From an uncultured Bacteroidales bacterium (GTDB taxonomy: Bacteria; Bacteroidota; Bacteroidia; Bacteroidales; Paludibacteraceae): 59,684 bases of DNA. The stretch is taken from the NCBI GenBank assembly GCA_900321005.1, contig ONUF01000022.1, forward strand, positions 1 through 59,684. Reading direction: 5' to 3'. Shown one piece after another: positions 50,882-58,777 of the stretch. How positions within the stretch are numbered: the first letter of the stretch is position 1; the number at the start of each line of letters is the position of its first letter. The translations under genes were made by a program, and so were the position numbers. The notes under the pieces are model-generated. The model did not search any database, was not told the origin of the DNA, and saw nothing but the letters and a program-made list of their open reading frames with translations.

Positions 50882-53178
50882 ACCTGCGTCAAGGCAGCAA
50901 CACACCGAAGATATACATTGACGAGATCCAGGTAGCGACGAGTTGGGAGGAACTGTTCTCCGACGAAGGCGGCGACACGCCCGGCGGCGACACACCGGAG
51001 GAAGATGACCCGCTGATAGTGGATACAGACGACAACCTGCTGCTGAACAACAGCTTTGAGGAGTACAGCTGCAACGCTGTCTTCGGTTGCTCGTTTGAAG
51101 ACTGGAACCTGCCGCTCAACACGGCAAATGCCAACAGTTCCGACAAACTGGACGGCAATAACTCCATCCAGCTCAATCCGTCCATGGCCGTTACGATCGA
51201 CCAGGGCGTGCTGCTGAACGATGCCACCTATGCGGAAGGCACGCAGTTTACCATCACGCTTAATTATAAGGTCATCTCCATGCCGGACGGCGAGTCGCTG
51301 AAGATGGATTGTTATTGGGAAGCGGCGGCAGGCGGCGATGCGGATGCTGTCAAAGCGCACGACGCAGCGATCCTCACCGGTGATCTGGGAAGTGCTAAAG
51401 CATGGAAACATAAGGTTGCCACCACCACCAAACCGGCCAAGTCCGCTTATCTGCGTGTCCGCGTGAGCGTGCCGAAGAACGCGAAAGTGCTGTTTGACGC
51501 ATGGGCCGTAGTCAAAGAGGAAGCCGATCCGGACGCTCCGTTCATCACGGCCTCGCCGCTCAAGGTGTCGCCGGTGAACACGACCATCGGTAATACCGCT
51601 ACCTTCGAGACCGTCCATGTCAAACATGGCAATGTGACGGCCAAGACGACTTTCTATATCGGCGGTGCGGACGCGAGCCAGTTTAGTCTCTCGGCTTCGG
51701 AACTGCCGGCGGACCAAACCGACATAGACCTTATTGTCACTTACGCACCTACGAGCGCAGGCACGCACACAGCTAACTTAATCTTCGATAATGCCCAGCA
51801 TACGACTATCCTGCCGGATATGATCTCGCTGAGCGGTACCTGTACCGACCCGAGCGCACAGCCGAAACTGACCGTGACGCCGAGCGAGGTGCCGGCTTTC
51901 GAAGTGCTGGAAGGCAAACAACAGCAACAGACCATCACGCTGAGTAGCGCCAACTGCACGGATTTCATCTATGCTCACGTGGACCATATACAAGGCGAAG
52001 CGTTCACCATCGACGGCACGATGTTCGGCAAGAACACCGAATCGACGGTAACCATCACCTTCGCGCCGAAAGTGGCAGGTTCGTACCAATCGACCATCAC
52101 CTTCTCCTCGACGGGCGCAGAGGACGTCGTCATCACGCTCAACGGAACGGCTACCGCCAAGACCCCGGAGACTATCGACTGGCAGACGGAGTTCGTATGG
52201 AACGATGCCAACCCGCTCAACTTGATGTTTGAGAAATTCGACGGAATCAGCCATAACGAGACCTTCGTGCTCGACCAATGGCAGAACGTAGCGGCAGCTG
52301 ACCAGCGCCCGTGGTGGGGCTTCGATGCCTCCAAGACCCAGATCATTGAGGGTGAGGGTAAGTTCGTGAAGGCATCCGCTTACCAGTTTGGTCAGGAATC
52401 CACCGGCACCTGGGAGATGTGGCTCGCTACGCCGCCGCTGGACTTCCAGAATGCCGCAAGCAAGATCTTCGCTTTCAGCGTCATGGGCCAGTACCTCGCG
52501 GGCGAAGGCAGCGAGAGCAAACTCGAGATCTATTATATCGACGCGAGCAACCCGGCCGATGTCTTCTTCCAGAACCTCACCGAGAGCTTCGACATCCCCG
52601 TCACCAGCGACCGGAGCGAGTCGTGGTCCACGTTCTATCTCGACCTCGCGCCGTTTGCCGAGACCATGGCAGACGTCTTCCATATGGCCTTCCGCTTTGT
52701 CGGTCCGAACGGCAACGAGGGCGCGGTAACTTACTATATAGATGATGTCAGCTGGGGCCGCACCGACCTGCCGTTCATCAGTCCCGACATCGCCCAGATA
52801 GCCGAGACAGCGGTGCTGAATGTGGAGAAAGAGATCGGTCAGATCAATGTCAGCACGCAATACCTCACCGTGCCGGTTAGTGTGGCTATCAAGGGCGCTA
52901 ATTACGATAAGTTCACCCTCTCTACGGAGTCCCTTCCGGCGGAAGGCGGTGTTGTCACCGTTAGCTTCAAGAGCGACGAAGTGGGCGTGCACGAGGCGTA
53001 TATCGAGTTGTCCTCTTCGGAAGCGCCGAGCGTCTTTATCCCCATCTCTGTACTCTGCCAAAATGCAGAAGGCATAGAGAGTGTGGAACAGTCAGATGTC
53101 AATTGTCAGAAAGTGATTCGCAACGGCATGTTGTTCATCGAGCGCAACGGCAAAACATACAGCGTATTAGGGCAGTGA
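50878..53178 (+). CDS. Secreted surface protein, C-terminal part after a frameshift
   Basis: 766 codons from a GTG at 50878, which is only the first convenient codon in this frame, not a natural start. The frame is open upstream to about 50838 and joins the previous entry. It contains repeated choice-of-anchor and Ig-like domains (VTYAPTSAGTHTANLIFDNA; ITFAPKVAGSYQSTITFSST), a jelly-roll domain with IYYIDASNPADVFFQNL and FRFVGPNGNEGAVTYYIDDV, and ends VIRNGMLFIERNGKTYSVLG then Q. This tail resembles that of the divergent neighbour ending at 47608. A surface adhesin or carbohydrate-binding protein is likely; the ligand is unknown. Confidence 0.8.
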   Translation: MNLRQGSNTPKIYIDEIQVATSWEELFSDEGGDTPGGDTPEEDDPLIVDTDDNLLLNNSFEEYSCNAVFGCSFEDWNLPLNTANANSSDKLDGNNSIQLNPSMAVTIDQGVLLNDATYAEGTQFTITLNYKVISMPDGESLKMDCYWEAAAGGDADAVKAHDAAILTGDLGSAKAWKHKVATTTKPAKSAYLRVRVSVPKNAKVLFDAWAVVKEEADPDAPFITASPLKVSPVNTTIGNTATFETVHVKHGNVTAKTTFYIGGADASQFSLSASELPADQTDIDLIVTYAPTSAGTHTANLIFDNAQHTTILPDMISLSGTCTDPSAQPKLTVTPSEVPAFEVLEGKQQQQTITLSSANCTDFIYAHVDHIQGEAFTIDGTMFGKNTESTVTITFAPKVAGSYQSTITFSSTGAEDVVITLNGTATAKTPETIDWQTEFVWNDANPLNLMFEKFDGISHNETFVLDQWQNVAAADQRPWWGFDASKTQIIEGEGKFVKASAYQFGQESTGTWEMWLATPPLDFQNAASKIFAFSVMGQYLAGEGSESKLEIYYIDASNPADVFFQNLTESFDIPVTSDRSESWSTFYLDLAPFAETMADVFHMAFRFVGPNGNEGAVTYYIDDVSWGRTDLPFISPDIAQIAETAVLNVEKEIGQINVSTQYLTVPVSVAIKGANYDKFTLSTESLPAEGGVVTVSFKSDEVGVHEAYIELSSSEAPSVFIPISVLCQNAEGIESVEQSDVNCQKVIRNGMLFIERNGKTYSVLGQ

Positions 53179-53182
53179 CTTA

Positions 53183-53269
53183 TTGTCAATACCCTTCATC
53201 CTCTTCGCCCTCCTCGCCGCACTCTACATTGGCTTCACCCTCCGCCGCAAGGCCAAAGTGAAAGAGTGA
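53183..53269 (+). CDS. Possible 28-residue membrane peptide
   Basis: From TTG at 53183 the frame reads SIPFILFALLAALYIGFTLR followed by RKAKVKE, one hydrophobic helix then a basic end. It sits 4 bases after the surface-protein stop. Its last codons fall in a GTGAAAG tandem word (53256-53280). TTG start and small size make this weak; it could also be the remnant of a larger protein. Confidence 0.3.
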   Translation: MSIPFILFALLAALYIGFTLRRKAKVKE

Positions 53270-53310
53270 AAGGTGAAAGGATACAAAAATCCCCGAAAAT
53301 GACATGCGTG

Positions 53311-53342
53311 CTTGCGTATGTCATTTTTTTGTTGTACCTTTG
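53311..53342 (+). promoter_or_regulatory. Promoter of the second leader RNA and restriction-modification gene
   Basis: CTTG at 53311-53314, spacer CGTATGTCATTTTTTTGTTG, TACCTTTG at 53335-53342. An ATGACAT/ATGTCAT palindrome (53299-53323) overlaps the -33 element, as at 26949-27000. Confidence 0.72.
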
Positions 53343-53371
53343 CAGCCGCAAAGGTTTGAATAACCAATATA

Positions 53372-53401
53372 CCGTCAGACCTTAGACGTTAAATGGGGTG
53401 A
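53372..53401. repeat. Second copy of a 30-base direct repeat
   Basis: Identical to 47239-47268; lies in the 5' part of leader RNA copy B. Confidence 0.85.
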
Positions 53402-53656
53402 AGGAGTGCGATGAAACGCACTCCGAGTGAAGCGCCCGAGTAGTTCCCACTACGAGGAACAAGCGCAAACATAGAATAAAAGAGCGCAAACGTGCGCCAA
53501 ACTGAAAATATTAATTAGCGTTTGCTATTTATTCGAGAATTCTGAGAAATTTGGCCATTTTAAAGAACATCTTACATCGAATAAGTTCGAAACGCCTGCG
53601 CACAGCGTGGGTGGAACTTATGTAAGATGGGTTAGGCCAAATACCTTCAGATTCAT

Positions 53657-53677
53657 AAGCGAAGCCCTCGCTTTTTT
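53657..53677 (+). terminator. Terminator-like hairpin inside the leader
   Basis: AAGCGA, loop AGCCC, TCGCTT, then T-run to 53677. It lies between the long hairpin and the ATG of the restriction-modification gene, so it could end a short RNA or attenuate transcription. Confidence 0.7.
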
Positions 53678-53736
53678 GATATAGGTATTTGACTTTCCCG
53701 TCTCTCGATAGGTAGCGAACACAAACAAACGCTATC

Positions 53737-56520
53737 ATGACTCCTATACAGCAATCCAAAGCTGCCGCTGTGTTTGTGGCACATTGGACCGGCAAAGGTT
53801 ACGAAAAAGGCGAAAGCCAACTCTTCTGGACAACCCTTCTAAACCAAATCTTCGGCATCGAGCACCCGGAGCAGTTCATCGTCTTCGAGCAACAGGTGCA
53901 ACTCGACCACACCTCTTTTGTAGACGCACGTATCCCATCGACGAAAGTGATGATCGAGCAGAAATCGCTCGGCAAGAACCTTGGCGAAGGTATCAAGCAA
54001 TCCGACGGAAGTGTCCTCAATCCTTTCCAACAGGCGAAACGTTATGCCGACACGCTGCCCAACAGCCAGCGCCCGCGGTGGATTGTGACGTGTAACTTCG
54101 CAGAGTTCTGGGTCTATGACCTTGAGCACCCCAACGATGAGCCGCAGAAGATTCTCCTTGCCAATTTGGAGAAAGAGTACGAACGCCTGTCCTTCCTCGT
54201 CGAAGCCGGTAACGAACATATCAAACGCGAGATGGAAGTGTCCGTTAAAGCCGGACAGTTGGTAGGAAAGATCTACGACTTACTGCTCAAGCAATACCTT
54301 GAACCCGACGCACCCGAGACGCTCCGTTCGCTCAACATCCTCTGCGTACGTCTCGTGTTCTGTCTTTACGCCGAAGACGCGCACTTGTTCGGTAAGAAAA
54401 CCGCTTTCCACGATTACCTCGCGCAGTATCCCGCCAAGGAGATGCGCCGCGCGCTGATAGATCTCTTTGCTGTACTTGACACACCTGTAGCCGAACGCGA
54501 CCCCTATTTGGATGATGTCCTTAAAGCCTTCCCGTATGTCAACGGTGGTCTGTTTGGCAACGACACGCGATTGATCATCCCGCAGTTCACCGATGAACTC
54601 AAAAACCTCATCCTTAAGAATGCCTCCGACGATTTCGACTGGAGCGAGATTAGTCCTACCATCTTCGGTGCGGTCTTCGAATCAACCCTCAACCCCGAGA
54701 CGCGTCGCTCCGGCGGTATGCACTATACGAGTATCGAGAATATCCATAAAGTCATCGACCCGCTCTTTTTGGATGCCCTCAAAGATGAGTTCGAAGCCAT
54801 CAAAGCTATCGCCCAAGACAAACAGCAACGCCAGAAGCTCGATGCTTTCCAAGACAAACTCGCTTCTCTCACTTTTTTTGACCCTGCCTGCGGTTCTGGT
54901 AACTTCTTGACGGAGAGTTATGTGTCGCTGCGTCGCCTCGAAAACGAGATCATCGCCCTGCGCAACAAAGGTCAGGCGGTTATCGGTGAGTTCGCTAATC
55001 CCGTCAAGGTCGATATTCACCAGTTCTACGGCATTGAGATCAACGACTTCGCGGTCTCGGTAGCCACGACAGCCCTTTGGATTGCCGAGCAACAAATGCT
55101 CCAAGAGACAGCCCGTCTCGTGCAGTTTACCATCGAACCCTTGCCGCTGAAAGCCTACCATAACATCCACGAAGGCAATGCCTTGCGTGTTGACTGGTCT
55201 GAAGTGATCGCTCCGGAGAAGCTCCACTACATCATGGGTAACCCGCCGTTTGTAGGCGCTCGCCTAATGGCACAAGAGCAAAAGGATGATTTACTGGATA
55301 TCTTCGGCAAGAAATGGAAGAATCTCGGCAACATGGATTATGTCTGCGGTTGGTATCTCAAATCGGCGCAAATGATAGCCTCCAATCCCGCAATCCATGC
55401 CGCGCTCGTTTCTACCAATTCCATCACTCAAGGCGAACAAGTCGCTAACCTCTGGAAGCCGCTCTTTGAGCAATACGGCATCCAATTTGACTTTGCCTAT
55501 CGTACCTTCCGATGGGATTCAGAAGCCGACATAAAAGCGCACGTCCATTGCGTCATCATTGGCTTTTCTTCTTTGTCAAGTGCTTCGGGCGTCAGACCGA
55601 AGAGAATCTACATCTCCGATCTCCAGTCCATCCCCGCCAAAAACATTAACGGCTATCTCCTTGATGCGCCTGATATGTGGATACAATCCCGTACAGTTCC
55701 TCTTGCTGATGTTCCCGAGATGGTATTTGGCAGTATGGCTAATGATAGCGGAAATTTGATTTTATCATCAGAAGAAAGAGATGAGTATGTAAGTAAATAT
55801 CCTCAAATAGAGCCATATATTAAATCGTTCTTAGGAGCAGAAGAGTTTATCAATAACAAGAGCCGTTATTGTCTGTGGTTAGTCGATTGCCCACCTTCAG
55901 TATTGCGAACGTGCCCGCATGTTATGGATCGCGTAGCCAAAGTGAGGGATGCGCGTGCCGCAAGCACTCGCCCCGGTACTCGTAAAATGGCTGATTATCC
56001 GACATTATTCGGCGAAAATCGTCAGCCGGAGAGCAATTATCTATTAGTGCCCCGTGTGTCTTCTGAAAAACGTCGTTATGTACCAATGGGGTTCCTATCG
56101 CCAGATATTATTGCGAGTGATGCTGTCCAAATCATCCCCAATGCCTCTCTCTATCATTTCGGCGTTCTTACCTCCAACGTCCACATGGCGTGGATGCGCG
56201 TGGTCTGTGGCCGTCTCGAAATGCGGTACCGCTACTCAAAGGATATAGTTTATAATAACTTCCCGTGGCCGACACCTACCGACGAACAAAAAGCCCGCAT
56301 TGAGGCTACCGCCCAAGCTATTTTGGATGCCCGTGCCAAATATCCGGATTGCTCTTTGGCTGACCTTTACGATGAAGTCACCATGCCGCCCGAACTCCGC
56401 AAAGCCCACCAGGACAATGACCGTGCAGTCATGCAAGCCTACAGCTTTGTGCCCGGCAAAACATCCGAATCGGAATGTGTCGCCCGCCTCTTTGAGATAT
56501 ATCAAGAATTGACCAAATAA
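53737..56520 (+). CDS. Single-chain type IIG/IIL (MmeI-like) restriction-modification enzyme
   Basis: A 927-residue enzyme, close to the length of MmeI. Domains in order: nuclease (about 1-160) with a PD-ExK site, Asp63 and Glu74-Gln75-Lys76 (FVDARIP, MIEQKS); helical spacer (about 160-330); N6-adenine methyltransferase domain with motif I DPACGSGNFL (382-391) and motif IV NPPF (502-505); and a C-terminal target-recognition domain (about 600-860). It would methylate one strand of a short site and cut when the site is unmodified. No separate methyltransferase gene is needed. The ATG at 53737 follows leader RNA copy B. Active-site residues look intact. Confidence 0.93.
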   Translation: MTPIQQSKAAAVFVAHWTGKGYEKGESQLFWTTLLNQIFGIEHPEQFIVFEQQVQLDHTSFVDARIPSTKVMIEQKSLGKNLGEGIKQSDGSVLNPFQQAKRYADTLPNSQRPRWIVTCNFAEFWVYDLEHPNDEPQKILLANLEKEYERLSFLVEAGNEHIKREMEVSVKAGQLVGKIYDLLLKQYLEPDAPETLRSLNILCVRLVFCLYAEDAHLFGKKTAFHDYLAQYPAKEMRRALIDLFAVLDTPVAERDPYLDDVLKAFPYVNGGLFGNDTRLIIPQFTDELKNLILKNASDDFDWSEISPTIFGAVFESTLNPETRRSGGMHYTSIENIHKVIDPLFLDALKDEFEAIKAIAQDKQQRQKLDAFQDKLASLTFFDPACGSGNFLTESYVSLRRLENEIIALRNKGQAVIGEFANPVKVDIHQFYGIEINDFAVSVATTALWIAEQQMLQETARLVQFTIEPLPLKAYHNIHEGNALRVDWSEVIAPEKLHYIMGNPPFVGARLMAQEQKDDLLDIFGKKWKNLGNMDYVCGWYLKSAQMIASNPAIHAALVSTNSITQGEQVANLWKPLFEQYGIQFDFAYRTFRWDSEADIKAHVHCVIIGFSSLSSASGVRPKRIYISDLQSIPAKNINGYLLDAPDMWIQSRTVPLADVPEMVFGSMANDSGNLILSSEERDEYVSKYPQIEPYIKSFLGAEEFINNKSRYCLWLVDCPPSVLRTCPHVMDRVAKVRDARAASTRPGTRKMADYPTLFGENRQPESNYLLVPRVSSEKRRYVPMGFLSPDIIASDAVQIIPNASLYHFGVLTSNVHMAWMRVVCGRLEMRYRYSKDIVYNNFPWPTPTDEQKARIEATAQAILDARAKYPDCSLADLYDEVTMPPELRKAHQDNDRAVMQAYSFVPGKTSESECVARLFEIYQELTK

Positions 56521-56548
56521 AATTCCGTCTAAAATATTTTTAGGGGTT

Positions 56549-56575
56549 TCGCAGCACAACGTGCTGCGATTTCCG
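56549..56575 (+). terminator. Hairpin after the restriction-modification gene
   Basis: TCGCAGCAC, loop AAC, GTGCTGCGA (56549-56569), followed by TTTCC; the stem is good, the T-run is weak. Confidence 0.55.
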
Positions 56576-56602
56576 TATAGTCTAAAAAATCTTTCGCTGA
56601 AA

Positions 56603-56634
56603 TTTGTACATTTCAAAAAAATGTAGTACCTTTG
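56603..56634 (+). promoter_or_regulatory. Promoter of the gene at 56684
   Basis: TTTG at 56603-56606, spacer TACATTTCAAAAAAATGTAG, TACCTTTG at 56627-56634. Confidence 0.75.
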
Positions 56635-56683
56635 CAGTCGCATTTCAAGGCCTCCAAAAACCTTAAAATTCACACATGCATTG

Positions 56684-57154
56684 ATGGATTTTGCCGTCGA
56701 TGGTGTAGTTAACACTCTCTATATCAATAAGATTCATGCCATGGATGATGCTTATTTACATACTACCAAAGACCCCGTTCCGGAGAGCCCGATAGAACTT
56801 GTGCTCCGCGGCGTGTCCGGTATTGTCCATCAAAAAGAGACCGAGAACTTTTACCTCAAAGAACGCTGTTCGCAGTACGAGCAACAGATCCAGGCACTTC
56901 CTGCTGCTTCGAACATCATAGCGGACGGCAAACAGAAAGAGGTCATTGCTATCCTTAATGCCGTCTATGAAGCCGGTCTGATAACTGGAGTGAGCAAAAA
57001 GGAGTTCATGCAGCGGATGGCTGACGCATGCGGATGCCCGGGGATAGCCAATTACAGCCAAGCGCTATACGGCATCAAAAACACGTACAAGTACGATGAG
57101 ATATTCAAAAATCTCGCGGAAGTAGCACACAACGAGATTCTAAAGAACGACTAA
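56684..57154 (+). CDS. Accessory protein of unknown function, mobile-element type
   Basis: A 156-residue protein from the ATG at 56684 (an in-frame TTG lies at 56681). The N-terminal part is irregular; the C-terminal half (KQKEVIAILNAVYEAGLITG, VSKKEFMQRMADACGCPGIA, NYSQALYGIKNTYKYDEIFK) has the look of the helical C-terminal region of RteC-like or related conjugative-element regulators, although I cannot assign it. It has its own promoter and a terminator hairpin that begins at its stop codon. It lies in a run of small accessory genes and follows the restriction-modification gene. Confidence 0.6.
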   Translation: MDFAVDGVVNTLYINKIHAMDDAYLHTTKDPVPESPIELVLRGVSGIVHQKETENFYLKERCSQYEQQIQALPAASNIIADGKQKEVIAILNAVYEAGLITGVSKKEFMQRMADACGCPGIANYSQALYGIKNTYKYDEIFKNLAEVAHNEILKND

Positions 57155-57187
57155 GCGATCGAACGAACGACCGCTTAGTTTTTTTTC
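57151..57187 (+). terminator. Terminator at the stop codon of the gene ending at 57154
   Basis: CTAAGCG (57151-57157), loop, CGCTTAG (57172-57178), then eight T. The stop codon TAA is part of the first arm. Confidence 0.75.
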
Positions 57188-57201
57188 TATATGTACAGGA
57201 A

Positions 57202-57345
57202 AAATCGGTTACTATACGTTTAGTAGCCGATTTGTTTCATGGGAAAGCAGTACTTTTGCAGCGTCTTTCGAAAGAGAGGCGTTGTAATTTTATTTATACA
57301 ACCGCGAAAGTTTGTGTGACTTGCACGTGCAATGAGTGGCCACTC
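57202..57345 (+). promoter_or_regulatory. Promoter-like element and palindrome cluster before the gene at 57378
   Basis: A 13-base stem (57202-57214 with 57221-57233) ends in TTTG; TACTTTTG follows at 57251-57258 (spacing 16, not 20). After it come CTTTCGAAAG (57265-57274), GTTGTA/TACAAC, TTGCACGTGCAA (57321-57332) and GAGTGGCCACTC (57334-57345), the last two being perfect 12-base palindromes. They could be operators or nick/transfer sites. Confidence 0.45.
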
Positions 57346-57377
57346 GCATACATGCCTAGCACAAAACTATTCGTATT

Positions 57378-57908
57378 ATGGCAACAAAAAAAGTATTAGA
57401 TGCAAAGAACTCGGGACGTAAACCAAGTAACGTAGTGGATGTTTGCGGACCGAAGAGCGGAGACGCAAGTCGCCCGTCAATTAAGCGGAGTGGTATTGAC
57501 CCTTGCGATCTTGCCGTCGAACGCGACGTTATCGACCAGTTTTTCAGTGCTCAACTGAGCGCAAACGAGAGTGAAGCAACGTTAAAAGCCCTGCGTCCGC
57601 AGGTAGAAGAGGCGGTACAAGCGCTCATCGAAGAGCGAGGACTGCCGAAGAACTACACCGGCACACTCGAGTACCACGGGTTCAAGATCGTCGTACGCCG
57701 CCCGACATCGTACACATGGGAAAAGAACACCCAGATTGAGGACTCCAACCTCGACTTCTACAAGCAGTTGCACGGCTACTACGAGCAGCTCCAGGAGAAC
57801 GTCAAAGAGGCTCGCGCGGACCTCAAGCGTACCGCCGAGAAACTCGCCAAGGCGCACCCTGACTCCGAGTCCATCAAACACGGTTTCACCATCGCGATCA
57901 CGGCGTAA
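57378..57908 (+). CDS. Accessory protein of unknown function
   Basis: A 176-residue, mixed-charge soluble protein. The first 45 residues are basic and low in hydrophobic residues (KSGDASRPSIKRSGIDPCDL), the middle is predicted beta (FKIVVRRPTSYTWEKNTQIE) and the last 70 are a long helix (NVKEARADLKRTAEKLAKAH) ending in a short strand (GFTIAITA). I recognise no family. It has a long palindrome-rich leader with a probable promoter, and the next genes on the same strand are small accessory proteins. The layout suggests a mobile or phage-derived cassette. Confidence 0.55.
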   Translation: MATKKVLDAKNSGRKPSNVVDVCGPKSGDASRPSIKRSGIDPCDLAVERDVIDQFFSAQLSANESEATLKALRPQVEEAVQALIEERGLPKNYTGTLEYHGFKIVVRRPTSYTWEKNTQIEDSNLDFYKQLHGYYEQLQENVKEARADLKRTAEKLAKAHPDSESIKHGFTIAITA

Positions 57909-57929
57909 AAAGGGCACGGGGGAAGGCAT

Positions 57930-57984
57930 AAAAAGAAAAATGTTCTTCCCCCTACAACCCCTATTATTAAAAAGAAAAATGTTC
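57930..57984. repeat. 16-base direct repeat downstream of the gene at 57378
   Basis: AAAAAGAAAAATGTTC occurs at 57930-57945 and at 57969-57984, with GGGGGAAG and CTTCCCCC words nearby that can pair. No coding frame is convincing between 57909 and 58067. Confidence 0.6.
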
Positions 57985-58067
57985 AAGTCCTTGTATCTGT
58001 AGTCCCCCTATATCCCCCGTGGACTGAAAGGGACGACAGGTACGGGACAAAACATGAAAGGATTTTT

Positions 58068-58304
58068 ATGGACTTTGAAATTTATTGGACTTTAATCGGC
58101 GGAGACGAACGTTTCGCTAACCGCAAAGAGGCGGCACGGCAATTATGGCTGGAGCATCCGGAGAAACATTTCGCCATCATCACATGGCTGCGGGCACACG
58201 GCAAATACCCCGCGCGAAACCCGTACTTCTTCATCTTGGACTTTCAATCCAAACGCCGCCAGACCCTCTCTTCATTCCCGAAGAACAGCGGACGGTGTAT
58301 GTGA
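58068..58304 (+). CDS. Small accessory protein, 78 residues
   Basis: Starts MDFEIYWTLIGGDERFANRK and continues EAARQLWLEHPEKHFAIITW. Predicted mainly helical with a basic end (SKRRQTLSSFPKNSGRCM). From memory, small proteins with a similar YWTLIGG start occur in Bacteroidales mobile elements, but I cannot name the family. It lies between two gaps that hold no other genes and precedes a pair of GC hairpins. Function unknown. Confidence 0.5.
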   Translation: MDFEIYWTLIGGDERFANRKEAARQLWLEHPEKHFAIITWLRAHGKYPARNPYFFILDFQSKRRQTLSSFPKNSGRCM

Positions 58305-58333
58305 AAACCGGCTGAAACCTCCTTCGTCCATTT

Positions 58334-58392
58334 CCCGGAATTGTATTCGGGCTCAAAAAAGTTTCGTTTATTGACGTCGGATTGTATCCGAC
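58334..58392 (+). other. Two hairpins sharing a TGT triloop
   Basis: CCCGGAAT-TGT-ATTCGGG (58334-58351, one bulge) and GTCGGAT-TGT-ATCCGAC (58376-58392) lie between the genes at 58068 and 58414. They look alike, as if one recognition motif is used twice, and no T-run follows either. Confidence 0.5.
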
Positions 58393-58413
58393 ACCCCTTA
58401 AAACAACATCATT

Positions 58414-58716
58414 ATGGCATCATGTGAATTTCCCCCTGAGTTAGGCAAAGTATCAGGGACATTATCGAAAAGAACCTATCGTACCCACGACGGTATCATA
58501 ACCAAGCGCGTGGTCGCGCAAGTACGCAACGGCAAACAGCACCTATACATTCGCATAGACAAACCCCGTCGCGCCAAACCCAATGCCGCCGAACTCCAAG
58601 CGCGTTCCGCTTTCGGAACCATCGCTTCTGAGGTCGCTCGGAGGATGAGGGAAGGAGATACGCGTCCACGTTCGGTCATCTGGAAAGAGGTTGCTGCATC
58701 ACTGCTACATCAGTAA
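58414..58716 (+). CDS. Small basic accessory protein, 100 residues
   Basis: A very basic protein (MASCEFPPELGKVSGTLSKR; SRRMREGDTRPRSVI-type end). Alternating charged and hydrophobic stretches (GKQHLYIRIDKPRRAKPNAA; LQARSAFGTIASEVARRMRE) suggest a small nucleic-acid-binding protein. It is preceded by the two TGT hairpins. I know of similar small proteins in Bacteroidales accessory cassettes but cannot assign a family. It overlaps the frame of the next gene only loosely; the gap to the ATG at 58778 is 61 bases. Confidence 0.5.
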   Translation: MASCEFPPELGKVSGTLSKRTYRTHDGIITKRVVAQVRNGKQHLYIRIDKPRRAKPNAAELQARSAFGTIASEVARRMREGDTRPRSVIWKEVAASLLHQ

Positions 58717-58777
58717 TCCACGTTTACAACATGACCATCACGGGACCATCTCCCGACAACAACCCGAGAACGACCCA

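Larger units (their letters stand above)
53350..53736 (+). ncRNA. Structured leader RNA (copy B) before the restriction-modification gene
   Basis: No known RNA family recognised. After the 30-base repeat and two GC hairpins (GGAGTGCG/CGCACTCC 53403-53424; GTTCC/GGAAC 53443-53460), a long hairpin spans 53537-53654: GAAT-TCTGA with TCAGATTC, AATTTGGCC with GGCCAAAT, CATCTTACAT (53568-53577) with ATGTAAGATG (53620-53629), and apical CGCCTGCGC-ACA-GCGTGGGTG (53593-53613). TAGCGTTTG (53516-53524) is complementary to CAAACGCTA (53726-53734), two bases before the ATG at 53737, and also to GCAAACG upstream (53486-53492). Same layout as copy A at 24885-25186. It may be a regulatory leader or a separate RNA ending at 53677. 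Confidence 0.6.

Noticed and set aside
51778-53061. 427-codon open frame on the minus strand
   Set aside because: Opposite the second half of the frameshifted surface protein; no family motifs.
53403-53424. Group II intron domain V, from the TGCGATGAAA..CGCA look
   Set aside because: No AGC triad or bulge and no other intron domains; it is a plain eight-base stem.
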